A DNA stretch of 64,000 nt from Sporocytophaga myxococcoides DSM 11118 (GTDB lineage: Bacteria > Bacteroidota > Bacteroidia > Cytophagales > Cytophagaceae). Position 1 is the stretch's first letter. Every line of letters begins with the position of its first letter. The stretch covers positions 1 to 64,000 of the forward strand of contig NZ_AUFX01000004.1 of assembly GCF_000426725.1 (NCBI RefSeq). The letters run 5' to 3'. Of this stretch, positions 8,822 to 18,114 are shown in pieces. The notes under the pieces were generated by a model. It had not been told where the DNA came from. It ran no database searches and worked only from the letters and a program-made list of their open reading frames with translations. Position numbers and translations under genes: made by a program.

Positions 8822-9982
8822 CTATTCAATAATAGGCGCTGGCCTGAATTCCTTGGTTGGGTCGAAGATATATCTGTATGTAATATGTGTCTTTAAGATT
8901 TTACTTCCAACAGATTCACATATCTTCATCATCTTAGGATTGAAGCTACCAATCCAGTTCATTTCAAAATCAGTATATCTTCCTGAAGGCTGAATGACTT
9001 TTGCTGCAGCCATTACAATTGCGCCCTCAAGCCCCCTTCCCTGAAATTCCGGAACTACACCGAACACCACCCCGAACATTTTCTTGCAAGCGCCTGTATA
9101 TTTGTAATAGAGAAATTTCAATTTACCCAGCAGATCCATTTTGCCATTGACATGTTTGAAAATCTGATTAACCTCAGGAATCATAATGAAGAAAGCTACC
9201 GGTTCATTATCATAGTATGCAAACCAGACAAGATCTTCATCCATGACAGGTTTCATCTTATTCATCTGAGCCAAGGCCAAGGCCTTAGAAGTTTCTCTTA
9301 CACCAGTATGCTTTACCCATGCTTTATTATAGATGATTCTGAAGTCCTCGGCATATTTTTCAAGCTGCTTCTTTTTAATTCGCTCAAATCTATATTTAGG
9401 ATCTCTGTTTATCCTGTCAGCTTTTTCAGCGTAGAGTTCCGGAAGTGGAGAATCTACAGAACGATGGTAAGTATATTGTTCAAAATATGTCTTCCAACCA
9501 TAAGCTTCAAAAAGATTTTTGTAGTAAGGAAAATGGTAAGGCATTCCGTAATTGGGTTCTACAAAACCATCCACTAATAATCCCCACCAGTTAAGTCTTT
9601 CTCCAAAATTTATAGGACCATCCATGGCTTCCATTCCTCTCTCCTCTAGCCATTTCTTGCAAGTATCAAACAAAGTGAATGCGGCCTTTTCATTGTTTAT
9701 ACATTCAAAAAAGCCCATGCCGCCTGTAACGTAGTCAGTAGCCTTGGCTGTCTTGTTATTAATAAATGCAGCAACCCTTCCCATTGTATTATTATGTTCA
9801 TCCTTTAAAAGCCAGCGAATGGCTTCTCCATGACGGAAAAATTTATTCACCTCAGGGTCAAAAATTCCCTCAATGTCTTTGTCCAACGGACGGATCCAGT
9901 TTTTATCTTCTTTATATAGCCGGACTGGGAACATCAGGAACTCTTTCCTGGTTTGACTATCAGCAACTTCAACAATCTTCAT
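8822..9982 (-). CDS. GNAT-like acetyltransferase family protein
   Basis: A 386-residue cytoplasmic protein of a conserved Bacteroidota family with a GNAT-type fold. The acetyl-CoA-binding-like segment is FQGRGLEGAIVMAAAK near residues 314-329. The N-terminal part (FPVRLYKEDKNWIRP) and DGPINFGERLNWWGLLVDG are conserved in this family. The substrate is unknown, and annotation as acetyltransferase rests only on the fold-like motif. It is first of three leftward genes; the 78-base gap to the kinase shows no terminator. Confidence 0.7.
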   Translation of the reverse strand: MKIVEVADSQTRKEFLMFPVRLYKEDKNWIRPLDKDIEGIFDPEVNKFFRHGEAIRWLLKDEHNNTMGRVAAFINNKTAKATDYVTGGMGFFECINNEKAAFTLFDTCKKWLEERGMEAMDGPINFGERLNWWGLLVDGFVEPNYGMPYHFPYYKNLFEAYGWKTYFEQYTYHRSVDSPLPELYAEKADRINRDPKYRFERIKKKQLEKYAEDFRIIYNKAWVKHTGVRETSKALALAQMNKMKPVMDEDLVWFAYYDNEPVAFFIMIPEVNQIFKHVNGKMDLLGKLKFLYYKYTGACKKMFGVVFGVVPEFQGRGLEGAIVMAAAKVIQPSGRYTDFEMNWIGSFNPKMMKICESVGSKILKTHITYRYIFDPTKEFRPAPIIE

Positions 9983-10205
9983 TTTAGAGAAAACTTATTT
10001 AGACTCAAATCTACAATAAATTGGTGTTTTTATATCACAATTAAACATGCCAATGAAAGATGCGCCAATTGTGGACTTTTTCAGCAAATGCACAGATAAA
10101 CTCTATTAAAGTGATGAAAATTTGTAGAAGAGGTGCATAAACGCTCCTTTTTTTCTGAATAAATACCAGAAAAACCATAATTTTACTTTTCTAATACCTA
10201 CTACA

Positions 10206-11456
10206 ATGAGTGATCTGATCGAACTTAAAGAGATAGAAAGCGCCTATAAAAGGCTGCAGGGAGTGGTAACACACACATCCCTAACCCGGAACAATAACCT
10301 TTCGGAAGAATACCAGGCTAATATTTACTTAAAGAGAGAAGATTTACAAATTGTAAGGTCTTATAAATTAAGAGGTGCCTACAACCTAATTAGTAGCCTG
10401 AGTCCTGATCAACTTAAGAAGGGTGTAATTTGTGCCAGTGCAGGCAACCACGCACAGGGAGTTGCATATTCCTGCAATCTCTTGAAGATTCAGGGCAAAA
10501 TATTTATGCCTACGACTACTCCTAAACAAAAGGTAAGTCAGGTAAAACTATTCGGAAGAGAATTTGTGGAAGTTATCCTTACCGGAGACACTTTTGATGA
10601 TGCCTACTTTGAATCGATGAAATATTGTAAAGACCACGGAATGGTATTCATCCATCCATTTGAAGACCGAAAGGTAATTGAAGGACAGGGCACCGTGGCA
10701 ATGGAGATCATGGAAGATATTGACACAAAGATAGATTATGTCTTTGTTCCGATAGGCGGTGGCGGACTTTCAGCCGGAGTTTCATCCTACATAAAAAGTA
10801 AAAGTCCTGACACGAAAATAATAGGTGCCGAGCCACTTGGCGCACCCTCAATGTCAGAGTCAATCAAGCAAGGCAAAGTTGTAACACTTCAGCAAATAGA
10901 CAAATTTGTTGATGGCGCCGCAGTGAAGCGAGTTGGAGAACTTAACTTTAATATCTGTAAGAAGCTATTAGATGATGTGGTAGTGATTCCGGAAGGAAAA
11001 GTATGTTCATTTATAATTAAGCTATATAATGAAGAAGCTATAGTTGCTGAGCCAGCTGGTGCGCTAAGCATATCTGCACTTGATTACTATCGTGAACAAA
11101 TAAAGGGAAAGACTGTTGTTTGTATTGTTAGTGGCAGCAATAATGACATTGCCAGGATGGGCGAAATCAAAGAAAGGTCTCTGCTTTACGAAGGCCTAAA
11201 ACACTATTTTATAGTAACATTTCCGCAACGCGCAGGAGCTTTAAGAGAATTTTTGGATGAAGTGCTAGGCCCTAATGACGATATCACAAGGTTTGAATAC
11301 ACCAAGAAGAATATAAAGGAAGAAGGCCCTGCCTTTGTAGGCATTGAACTCAAACACAGAGAAGATTATACTCAATTGATTGAGAGGATGAATAAGAAGA
11401 ATATCAGTTATATAGAATTAAACAAAGATCCTAATCTATTTAACTACTTCTTATAA
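10206..11456 (+). CDS. ilvA: threonine ammonia-lyase (threonine dehydratase)
   Basis: A 416-residue PLP enzyme that converts L-threonine to 2-oxobutanoate and ammonia, the first step of isoleucine synthesis. The PLP lysine is Lys54 in VRSYKLRGAYN. The phosphate-binding glycine loop is GGGGLSAG at 184-191, and SAGNHAQG lies at 78-85. A C-terminal ACT-like regulatory domain (about 335-416) is present, typical of the biosynthetic IlvA form. It appears outside an ilv operon. No attenuator is seen upstream. Confidence 0.95.
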   Translation: MSDLIELKEIESAYKRLQGVVTHTSLTRNNNLSEEYQANIYLKREDLQIVRSYKLRGAYNLISSLSPDQLKKGVICASAGNHAQGVAYSCNLLKIQGKIFMPTTTPKQKVSQVKLFGREFVEVILTGDTFDDAYFESMKYCKDHGMVFIHPFEDRKVIEGQGTVAMEIMEDIDTKIDYVFVPIGGGGLSAGVSSYIKSKSPDTKIIGAEPLGAPSMSESIKQGKVVTLQQIDKFVDGAAVKRVGELNFNICKKLLDDVVVIPEGKVCSFIIKLYNEEAIVAEPAGALSISALDYYREQIKGKTVVCIVSGSNNDIARMGEIKERSLLYEGLKHYFIVTFPQRAGALREFLDEVLGPNDDITRFEYTKKNIKEEGPAFVGIELKHREDYTQLIERMNKKNISYIELNKDPNLFNYFL

Positions 11457-11503
11457 AAGTTATCCGGAATATTCCGGAAACATATTTAATAGGATTATCA
11501 GCG

Positions 11504-12217
11504 ATGAAGATAAAGGCTTTACTTATATTAATGTTCTTTACTTTTCAAGGCCTGCGGGCTGAAAAGCTGTCTATGTTTTTCAGCAAAAGCGATAAATTAT
11601 TTTCAAAATATGTAGAGAAGGGAAAAGTAAATTATCAAAAGCTCAGTCAGAATGACAAATCTCTGATTGAGCTTAGCAATCTTATTGCAAAGGCCGACCT
11701 CTCTTCTTCGGACACAACAGAAAAAAAGGCCTTTTATATTAATGCATACAATATCCTTGTTATTAAAGAAATCGCAGATAATTATCCAATTGAATCTCCA
11801 CAGGATATTGATGATTTCTTTACCACCAAATTTACTGTTGCAGGAGAGAACCTGTCACTAGCTGAAATTGAAAAGAAAAAAATTTTCAGTCAATACAATG
11901 ACATCAGACTGGTTTTTGTGATTTCATCAGGAATGATCGGCTCTGCTCCAATACTAAATGAGGCATTTACTCCTAAAAATCTGGAGAACCAACTGACTGA
12001 GCAAGCCAAACTTGTTTCCAATGACAACAATTACATACGGGTTAAAAAGAATTCAAACCTGATATTACTTGCAGATATCTTTAAAAGATCAGGAGCTAAG
12101 TTTAAAGATAAGGACATAGTAAAATATGTTAATGTCTACCGAGATGAAGACCTTCCAGAATCTTATAGTTTTGATTTTTATCCGGGAAACAGAAAACTCA
12201 ACGACATTGAATATTAA
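11504..12217 (+). CDS. DUF547 domain protein, secreted
   Basis: A 237-residue protein with an N-terminal signal peptide (hydrophobic 2-16, cleavage near GLRA-EK). The DUF547 domain includes KKAFYINAYNILVIKEI near 74-90. In this family a conserved cysteine/histidine set has been suggested to be protease-like. Here the segment that usually reads L-C-G-A-x-S-C-P reads ISSGMIGSAPIL, with both cysteines replaced, so any catalysis of that kind is doubtful. It starts 48 bases after ilvA, possibly in the same transcript, and ends at the terminator at 12221-12251. Confidence 0.75.
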   Translation: MKIKALLILMFFTFQGLRAEKLSMFFSKSDKLFSKYVEKGKVNYQKLSQNDKSLIELSNLIAKADLSSSDTTEKKAFYINAYNILVIKEIADNYPIESPQDIDDFFTTKFTVAGENLSLAEIEKKKIFSQYNDIRLVFVISSGMIGSAPILNEAFTPKNLENQLTEQAKLVSNDNNYIRVKKNSNLILLADIFKRSGAKFKDKDIVKYVNVYRDEDLPESYSFDFYPGNRKLNDIEY

Positions 12218-12220
12218 TAA

Positions 12221-12251
12221 AAAAGTCCTTCACAAAATGCGAAGGACTTTT
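12221..12251. terminator. intrinsic terminator
   Basis: An 11-bp stem (AAAAGTCCTTC, 12221-12231, with its complement at 12241-12251) has a 9-base loop and a T-run on the plus strand. It serves the ilvA/DUF547 transcript and may also stop the leftward AsmA-like transcript. Confidence 0.85.
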
Positions 12252-12349
12252 TTTATCAAAGCTTCCAAACGACCTCACTCTAAATCCCTGTTCTGAAGGT
12301 TTAGTTACCTCATTACACAAGGTGAATCCTATATTTCATTATACCTGCA

Positions 12350-14905
12350 TTAATCACCAAAATCAAAAAACTTAGGCCCATCATCTTTAGGTTGATTTTC
12401 CTCTAAAGGCTCCGGAGCATCCTCTGATATATTCTCTCTTCTTTTTGGTTTGAATATATCCAAGAACTCCCTTTTCTCTTTCTTTATGTCCTCTTTAATC
12501 TTGTTCTTAGTCCTTTTAGTATCGTAAGCAATCTTATAGTTATCTGTTGTTCCTTTTACAGTGAGGAATACAACTGACTGCCCTCTCTTGTCATCTTCAA
12601 TCGCGCCAAATGCTTCATCTTTATCTTTATGCTTTCTTTTGAAGTTTTTCAAAGGCACTGTTAATCTGTAGTCCATTACATGATCAAATGTATGTGTACC
12701 AGAAACTGAAATAGTGGAAACGTTTGTAACTATCGTCATTTCTGGAATCGTGATGAGCCTGTTCTCGATGTAGATGGTATTTTTCAATTCAGAGAATCTC
12801 ACATGCTCCAGCTCTTTTTCTTCAATGAAGCGTGAAAGACTTTGCATAGGTTCAAAATTATTAAGTTCGCCATTCAGGATTTTCACATCGACTTTAGCTA
12901 CAACGCTTTTATCATCTATAGAAAACTTCTCGTTCATGCTCATGAACAAATCAACATTACCAGTGATTTCACCTTTCAGATTTTTATTTATAATAAATTT
13001 CTGATCAAAGTTATCACACATGTAAAAGATACTATCGACCTGAATTCCGTCTAGTACTGTTTCTGAAGTAAGTTCAATATTTGAAGGGCTTGCAAAATTA
13101 AGGTTTCCATTTACTACTAGCTTTCCTCCGGCCAATCTGCAGGAAGCTCTTTCCAACGAAATCCAAGGATCTTTCATAGTATAGATACCTTTGACTTTTT
13201 TAGCATGGAATTTCTTATAGCTAAACTTCTCTATTTCACAGTTAAGATGGACTTCATATTTTTTGAAGAAAGGAAAGACCTTTTCTTCTTTTTCCTCTCC
13301 TTCGTCTTGGGTATTATCAGAAGATTTTTTAGACTCCTTTCCGCCTGCGCTTAAGAGCTCTTCAACATCCAGATAACTTGATACAAAATCGGCATCCACA
13401 AATAGCTTTCTCTTTTTATTAAACATCCTTGCCAAGACATTCTTAAATAATCCATTGATAGCAAAATCGCTCCGTCCTATATTTCCTTTAAAGTCATTTA
13501 CTGCAATATCATTGTTATTGAACAGAAAATCGCCACTGATATTCGAAAGCCTGTATGGCAGATTGTCTATCAGCACATTAATTTTACTGGCAATGATTTG
13601 TCCACCTGCATTAAACTGATCAGGATTTTTTCTTAACTCTTCAGAACTGCCTGTAAAGTTGATATCAAAATCCAAATTACCTGTAGCTTCTTTTACTTTC
13701 TCTACCGGATAAAAAGAAAATATGGACTCTAATGACAAGGAGCCTTCGGCCTTGAAGCGAATAAAAGGATTTTCAAAATTCTCAAGAAGGAAATCGCCTT
13801 TTACAGGTTTATTATTCAGAGTAAAACTGATGTCTGACAGCTTCAGAAAGGAAGTCTTTGCATGATGCTTATTTCCATTAGAAAAATATCCTACAAGGTT
13901 TACTTTTTCCAGACGGCCTTTATAATCAGGGTGAAAAATGGATGCATTACTTATCCCAAATTCCACTACTATCAATGGACTTTTAGTTTCGCTGATTTCA
14001 CCTTTTACTGTTGATTTGAAAAAGATATTTCCTGAACTGGCATATGAAGAAAAATTTTCAGCGATCTTTTTCGGCATCAGGCTTACAAGCGTCTGTATTT
14101 GTCCCTGTTTACCTTTAAATTCAAAATCAATGAATTTTTTATCTTTATAGGAGAAAGAACCCGTAAGATCGAATTCCGATTTTTCAACCTTGAGATTAGA
14201 AGGGAGTACAATAAACTGATCTCTTTCATTGTCCAGAATTAATTCGCTCAGGATTTCAAGATTTTTTTCTTTGAAATAATCATGACCTGCCGCACGTATT
14301 TTATGAGATACTAATTTGCCATCCAGCCCAATGTTATATTTCTTTTGCTCCAGCTTTATTTTAGCAGCTAAATCTTTTGCCAGCAAATAATACCCTTGAT
14401 TCTTAATTTCATTTACAAAAGACAGTTCAACATTATTGAGCTTTATCTTTTTCAGATTAAATCCAACTTCCTCTGACGCAGAAGACGTATCACTTTTAAA
14501 TATTTCGTAATTGGCCCTTCCCTGAGCATCTGTGCGGATGGCAATTTTTCCATCTTCAATATAAAGCTGACTGATCACATATCTCTTCTGGAGCAAATCC
14601 CAAGGATCGAAAGCAAGAAAGATTTCGCCGGCTTCGGCAAGCTTCAATTCACTCCCTTCTATACTTTCTGCTATTTTAACCTTTTTAAATTCAAGAGTAA
14701 TCTGAGGAAATTTTTGAAAAATTGAGACATTGACATCAGGATCTACATCAACTTTTGCCGTTAAATAAGTATTTAACTCTTTAATAGTAAGAGCTATAAT
14801 TTCTTTTTTATAAAAAGCCACAATCCCGGCTACGATTCCAACCAGTAGCAGCAAAACTAGTGCAATGGCGAGCACTACCTTCCCGATTATTCTGAGTACT
14901 TTCAA
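12350..14905 (-). CDS. AsmA-like (TAM domain-related) large envelope protein
   Basis: An 851-residue protein with one N-terminal membrane helix (about 9-32) and a long beta-rich periplasmic body, the layout of AsmA-like proteins, which bridge the envelope and are linked to phospholipid transport and outer-membrane integrity. An AsmA N-terminal block (FPQITLEFKKVKIAES, about 66-81) and an AsmA C-terminal region (about 590-790) can be recognised. A Ser/Lys/Glu-rich low-complexity insert lies near 533-552, and the C-terminal tail is charged. It is monocistronic. Confidence 0.8.
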   Translation of the reverse strand: MKVLRIIGKVVLAIALVLLLLVGIVAGIVAFYKKEIIALTIKELNTYLTAKVDVDPDVNVSIFQKFPQITLEFKKVKIAESIEGSELKLAEAGEIFLAFDPWDLLQKRYVISQLYIEDGKIAIRTDAQGRANYEIFKSDTSSASEEVGFNLKKIKLNNVELSFVNEIKNQGYYLLAKDLAAKIKLEQKKYNIGLDGKLVSHKIRAAGHDYFKEKNLEILSELILDNERDQFIVLPSNLKVEKSEFDLTGSFSYKDKKFIDFEFKGKQGQIQTLVSLMPKKIAENFSSYASSGNIFFKSTVKGEISETKSPLIVVEFGISNASIFHPDYKGRLEKVNLVGYFSNGNKHHAKTSFLKLSDISFTLNNKPVKGDFLLENFENPFIRFKAEGSLSLESIFSFYPVEKVKEATGNLDFDINFTGSSEELRKNPDQFNAGGQIIASKINVLIDNLPYRLSNISGDFLFNNNDIAVNDFKGNIGRSDFAINGLFKNVLARMFNKKRKLFVDADFVSSYLDVEELLSAGGKESKKSSDNTQDEGEEKEEKVFPFFKKYEVHLNCEIEKFSYKKFHAKKVKGIYTMKDPWISLERASCRLAGGKLVVNGNLNFASPSNIELTSETVLDGIQVDSIFYMCDNFDQKFIINKNLKGEITGNVDLFMSMNEKFSIDDKSVVAKVDVKILNGELNNFEPMQSLSRFIEEKELEHVRFSELKNTIYIENRLITIPEMTIVTNVSTISVSGTHTFDHVMDYRLTVPLKNFKRKHKDKDEAFGAIEDDKRGQSVVFLTVKGTTDNYKIAYDTKRTKNKIKEDIKKEKREFLDIFKPKRRENISEDAPEPLEENQPKDDGPKFFDFGD

Positions 14906-15012
14906 TTCAATTATTTGAGACTACAAATCAAAAATTTTTTTTGCGTATTTCTACGAGTATTTCCATTTTTTAGAACTGTTGAAGAAAAATATTTAATTTT
15001 TTTTGACAACCG

Positions 15013-15044
15013 TTTTGCTTTTATGGAAAAACCATTTAGCTTTG
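15013..15044 (+). promoter_or_regulatory. promoter of tRNA-Val genes
   Basis: TTTTG (15013-15017), a 19-base spacer and TAGCTTTG (15037-15044) match the Bacteroidota housekeeping consensus. They lie about 80 bases upstream of the first tRNA-Val gene. Confidence 0.7.
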
Positions 15045-15126
15045 CACTCGCAATTCGGGAATAGGAAAAGAGATAGCAAAGAAGTTGCTTTTTCAACCCA
15101 GAAAACGAACGAATTCTAGACTTATT

Positions 15127-15201
15127 GGGAGCTTAGCTCAGCTGGTTCAGAGCACCTGCCTTACAAGCAGGGGGTCACTGGTTCGAACCCAGTAGCTCCC
15201 A
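15127..15201 (+). tRNA. tRNA-Val (anticodon UAC), copy 1
   Basis: A 75-base cloverleaf: acceptor GGGAGCT/AGCTCCC, D-arm with AGCTCAGCTGGTTCAGAGC, anticodon loop CTTACAA giving TAC, and a T-arm with GGTTCGAACCC. The discriminator base is A and CCA is not encoded. It is followed by its own terminator (15220-15247). Confidence 0.95.
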
Positions 15202-15219
15202 CATACTTTTAAAGTATAA

Positions 15220-15247
15220 AGCCTCTTCAAATGATGAGGCTTTTTTT
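15220..15247 (+). terminator. terminator after tRNA-Val copy 1
   Basis: AGCCTC (15220-15225) pairs with GAGGCT (15236-15241), followed by a seven-T run (15241-15247). Confidence 0.85.
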
Positions 15248-15320
15248 ATCTCCCAATCAGGGAAAACGAAAGCAAAGTTGTTACTTTCAAAATATCTAAA
15301 ACAAAAATTCAAAATATTTT

Positions 15321-15395
15321 GGGAGCTTAGCTCAGCTGGTTCAGAGCACCTGCCTTACAAGCAGGGGGTCACTGGTTCGAACCCAGTAGCTCCCA
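15321..15395 (+). tRNA. tRNA-Val (anticodon UAC), copy 2
   Basis: Identical over all 75 bases to the copy at 15127-15201, which suggests recent duplication or gene conversion. The flanks differ. It is followed by a separate terminator. Fragments resembling this tRNA occur at 21.5, 21.6, 23.8 and 27.1 kb. Confidence 0.95.
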
Positions 15396-15402
15396 CATTT
15401 TC

Positions 15403-15437
15403 AAAAAGCCTTTAAATTTTAAATTTGAAGGCTTTTT
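15403..15437 (+). terminator. terminator after tRNA-Val copy 2
   Basis: AAAAAGCCTT (15403-15412) pairs with AAGGCTTTTT (15428-15437). The stem can extend through the AT-rich TAAATTT/AAATTT part. A T-run closes it. Confidence 0.8.
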
Positions 15438-15465
15438 TGTTGATTAAAGTTGGGTTGATTTGTCA

Positions 15466-15915
15466 TTAGGGTGTGAATTCAGAGCCCCAGACATATCTGG
15501 TATTATTCTTACTGCCTCCCCTTGCAGCAAACTCCATTCTGCTTCACGTAAGCATTTGCATCTGGGTATGAAATATGAACAACGGGGTGATTCCACCTTC
15601 CTTCCAGATTGCTGTTATATATCCTGTGACTTCAACAAACTCCTTGAATTGTAAATTGGTTACTTCTGTTTCATCCATTCAGAATCCATCAACTTTTACA
15701 GCATGAGCAGGTCTTTCTGTTGTGTAAGATTTAGGATAATTGGTTCCCACCATTATGAAATCTCCCCCCTGAATCCAAACCATTCCTTTGGGGCATCTCA
15801 CCACTGCAACGTTTGAAATAATTTCCTCCTTTACCCATCAATATGTTCCTCCTTTTTTCAAGTTCGCAGAAGATATAGGTGTAAGTATGAGAAAAAAAAT
15901 ATAAACAGGATAAAA
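15466..15915 (-). pseudogene. decayed formylglycine-generating enzyme (SUMF1) copy
   Basis: The minus strand carries a degraded relative of the intact FGE gene at 18885-20027. It retains a signal-peptide-like start, then CPKGMVWIQGG, TERPAHAVKVDGF, a stop in place of the next Trp, MDETEVTNLQFKEFVEVTGY, a jump to LEGRWNHPVVHIS, ANAY, then EAEW..FAARGG-like and RYVWG sequence ending at a stop at 15466. Two internal deletions (one of about 65 codons), frameshifts and a stop make it non-functional. The C-terminal third with the catalytic cysteines is absent. It lies next to tRNA-Val, inverted relative to the intact copy. Confidence 0.85.
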
Positions 15916-16124
15916 TAATCTCTTTTTTATAAAACTACATATCTACGAGTATTAAATGTTCATTATCATAACCACGTAATTATTGCCCGAGTAGCAAAAG
16001 CAAATCTTAATTGCATAACTTCTTTATGTGTTATAGGTTCTCAGGAAATAAAACATTTCGAATTCTTTGAAATTATGTTATAACATAAAATTCAAACCAT
16101 AACAAACACAAAATTTAAATTAAC

Positions 16125-17819
16125 ATGAAAACTCATCTTTCTTTTTGCTGGCTTAAAAGAAAAAGCCTACTAATGAATTGTGCTTTTTTACTCTTTTGTT
16201 TTGGTTCAGGATATTCGGTATTTGCACAAAAGGATAAGCAAAAGCCGAATATAGTAGTGATTATGTGTGATGATCTTGGCTGGGGCGACTTTGGCTACAT
16301 TTCTGGAGGTGGTGCCGCACTGGGACATCCAACACCTAATGTAGATCGATTAGCTAAAGAAGGGACTCATTTTACCAGTTGGTATGGGCAATCAAGCTGT
16401 ACCGCAGGGCGAAGTTCATTTATTACGGGACGAATTCCAATTCGTACTGCACTTTCAGTTGTGGTAGCTCCAGCCGATAAAAACGGTTTAAAAGCGGAGA
16501 CGCCAACAATTGCAGAGTTTTTCCAAAAAAATGGCTATAGTACTTATTTTTCTGGAAAATGGCATTTAGGCGACAAACCTGAGATGTACCCAATAGCTCA
16601 TGGTTTTGATGAGATGAAACAATTTGCAGCCTATTATCCAGGGGTTTATTCTTATAATAATACTTCAAATGATATGCATCCTTGGTTTCCTTCTTATAAT
16701 CCCGAATTTAATAAAACTTACAATGAGACAGTTAATTTGTATGAATGGGAAGGCGTTGCAGGAAAACCTGCCAACAAAGTGGCTTTAATCACTTATGATT
16801 ATTTACAAGAGTTTGACATACGTCAGGCTACCAGTGCGGTAGATTACATCAATCAACACGCTAAAGATGGCAAACCTTTTTTTATGGATGTTAATTTCAT
16901 GAAATTACATAATCCTAATCACCCTGCGAAAGCATTTGTTGGAAAATCACATTTAGGTAATTATTCAGATGCAGTAATGGAATTAGACCATAATATAGGT
17001 CGTATAATGGATGCCATCAGAAAAGTAGCACCTAATACAATAGTTGTTTTTACAGCTGATAATGGCGCTTGGCAAGATGCTTGGCCAGATGCGGGTGTAA
17101 CACCTTTCCGTGGAGAAAAAGGGAGTGCTTTTGAAGGAGCTTTCAGAGTCCCTGGTATTATGTGGTCACCAGGTACTATTCCTGCTGGAGTACAATTGAA
17201 TGAAATGATGTCACACATGGATGTTTGGCCTACATTGGCAAAAATAGTAGGATTAACTCCTCCTCCGACTGGTGAATGGAAGGATGATAATGGAAAACCC
17301 ATTTACTTTGATGGAGTGGACAATAGTGAATATGTAACCGGAAAATCAAAACACTCCGCAAGAAATTCATTTATTTATATTGATGGGGAAAATTTTGGAG
17401 GTGCACGTGCTGATATTGGCGGTGATCCAAACAATCCGGAACTTAGAATTGCCTGGAAGTATTTATGGACTTCTAAAGATTCTTGGTTAGGATCAACTCA
17501 AGATTTAGGAGGAATAGGTTCCGCTTACAACTTGACTTTGGATCCTTATGAAAAATACGATATGACATTTAATGGAGCTGCGTCTATGAGAAACGTATCC
17601 ACTTCTCCAGGTAAATATGCTGGTCAGGATAATGGTTGGGTTTTGGCATTGATCGAGCCCGTTGTTGTAGCTTTTGATAAATCTATCATGAAATATCCAA
17701 GTATCAAACGTATTCCTGGCGGTGCATCTTCTGATATTAGACCAAATCTACAAAGTCCTGAAAGTCCAGTTCCTGCATTGGATCCAAATCCACCTGCAAT
17801 GAGAGTTGGAGGTAACTAA
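16125..17819 (+). CDS. sulfatase (arylsulfatase family, type I)
   Basis: A 564-residue secreted sulfatase that hydrolyses sulfate esters. The signal peptide ends near VFAQ (about residue 35). Metal-site motifs are MCDDLGWGD (Asp49/Asp50) and FTADNG (Asp312/Asn313). The formylglycine motif reads S-C92-T-A-G-R96: Cys is present, with Ala in place of the usual Pro (C-x-A-x-R rather than C-x-P-x-R). GKWHLGD supplies Lys145 and His147. Cys92 must be oxidised to formylglycine, and an intact FGE gene lies 1 kb downstream. A strong terminator follows at 17841. The natural substrate is unknown. Confidence 0.92.
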   Translation: MKTHLSFCWLKRKSLLMNCAFLLFCFGSGYSVFAQKDKQKPNIVVIMCDDLGWGDFGYISGGGAALGHPTPNVDRLAKEGTHFTSWYGQSSCTAGRSSFITGRIPIRTALSVVVAPADKNGLKAETPTIAEFFQKNGYSTYFSGKWHLGDKPEMYPIAHGFDEMKQFAAYYPGVYSYNNTSNDMHPWFPSYNPEFNKTYNETVNLYEWEGVAGKPANKVALITYDYLQEFDIRQATSAVDYINQHAKDGKPFFMDVNFMKLHNPNHPAKAFVGKSHLGNYSDAVMELDHNIGRIMDAIRKVAPNTIVVFTADNGAWQDAWPDAGVTPFRGEKGSAFEGAFRVPGIMWSPGTIPAGVQLNEMMSHMDVWPTLAKIVGLTPPPTGEWKDDNGKPIYFDGVDNSEYVTGKSKHSARNSFIYIDGENFGGARADIGGDPNNPELRIAWKYLWTSKDSWLGSTQDLGGIGSAYNLTLDPYEKYDMTFNGAASMRNVSTSPGKYAGQDNGWVLALIEPVVVAFDKSIMKYPSIKRIPGGASSDIRPNLQSPESPVPALDPNPPAMRVGGN

Positions 17820-17840
17820 AAGTTATTGATCAAGAAGTTT

Positions 17841-17881
17841 AAAAACTAACGTTAAGCAGCAATGTATGACGTTAGTTTTTT
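17841..17881 (+). terminator. terminator after sulfatase gene
   Basis: A 12-bp perfect inverted repeat (AAAAACTAACGT, 17841-17852, with its complement at 17869-17880) ends in T-rich sequence. Confidence 0.8.
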
Positions 17882-18114
17882 ATTAACTCACACGAATGAA
17901 ATTCATAATTTTCTTTCAAAATATTGAAAAAATACAACCAATCTGAATTTAGAGGGTGGTTCTCAAACCAAGCCCCTAGCTCTCGCCACGAGAGCATGTG
18001 ACATAATATAAGGACCTTTAAATTTTCCCTTTATCACGTTTTCTAACAACATAATTGTAATCGGGTTCAATGGTTTGGAGTGATTAAAATGCCAATCCAA
18101 AATATCCCTTTCCA

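Noticed and set aside
14911-15096. 61-codon minus-strand reading frame before the tRNA-Val genes
   Set aside because: No family resemblance, low-complexity Lys/Ser-rich translation, and it overlaps the tRNA promoter region.
15460-15654. 64-codon plus-strand reading frame after the second tRNA-Val
   Set aside because: It lies opposite the FGE relic, whose minus-strand translation is clearly the meaningful one.
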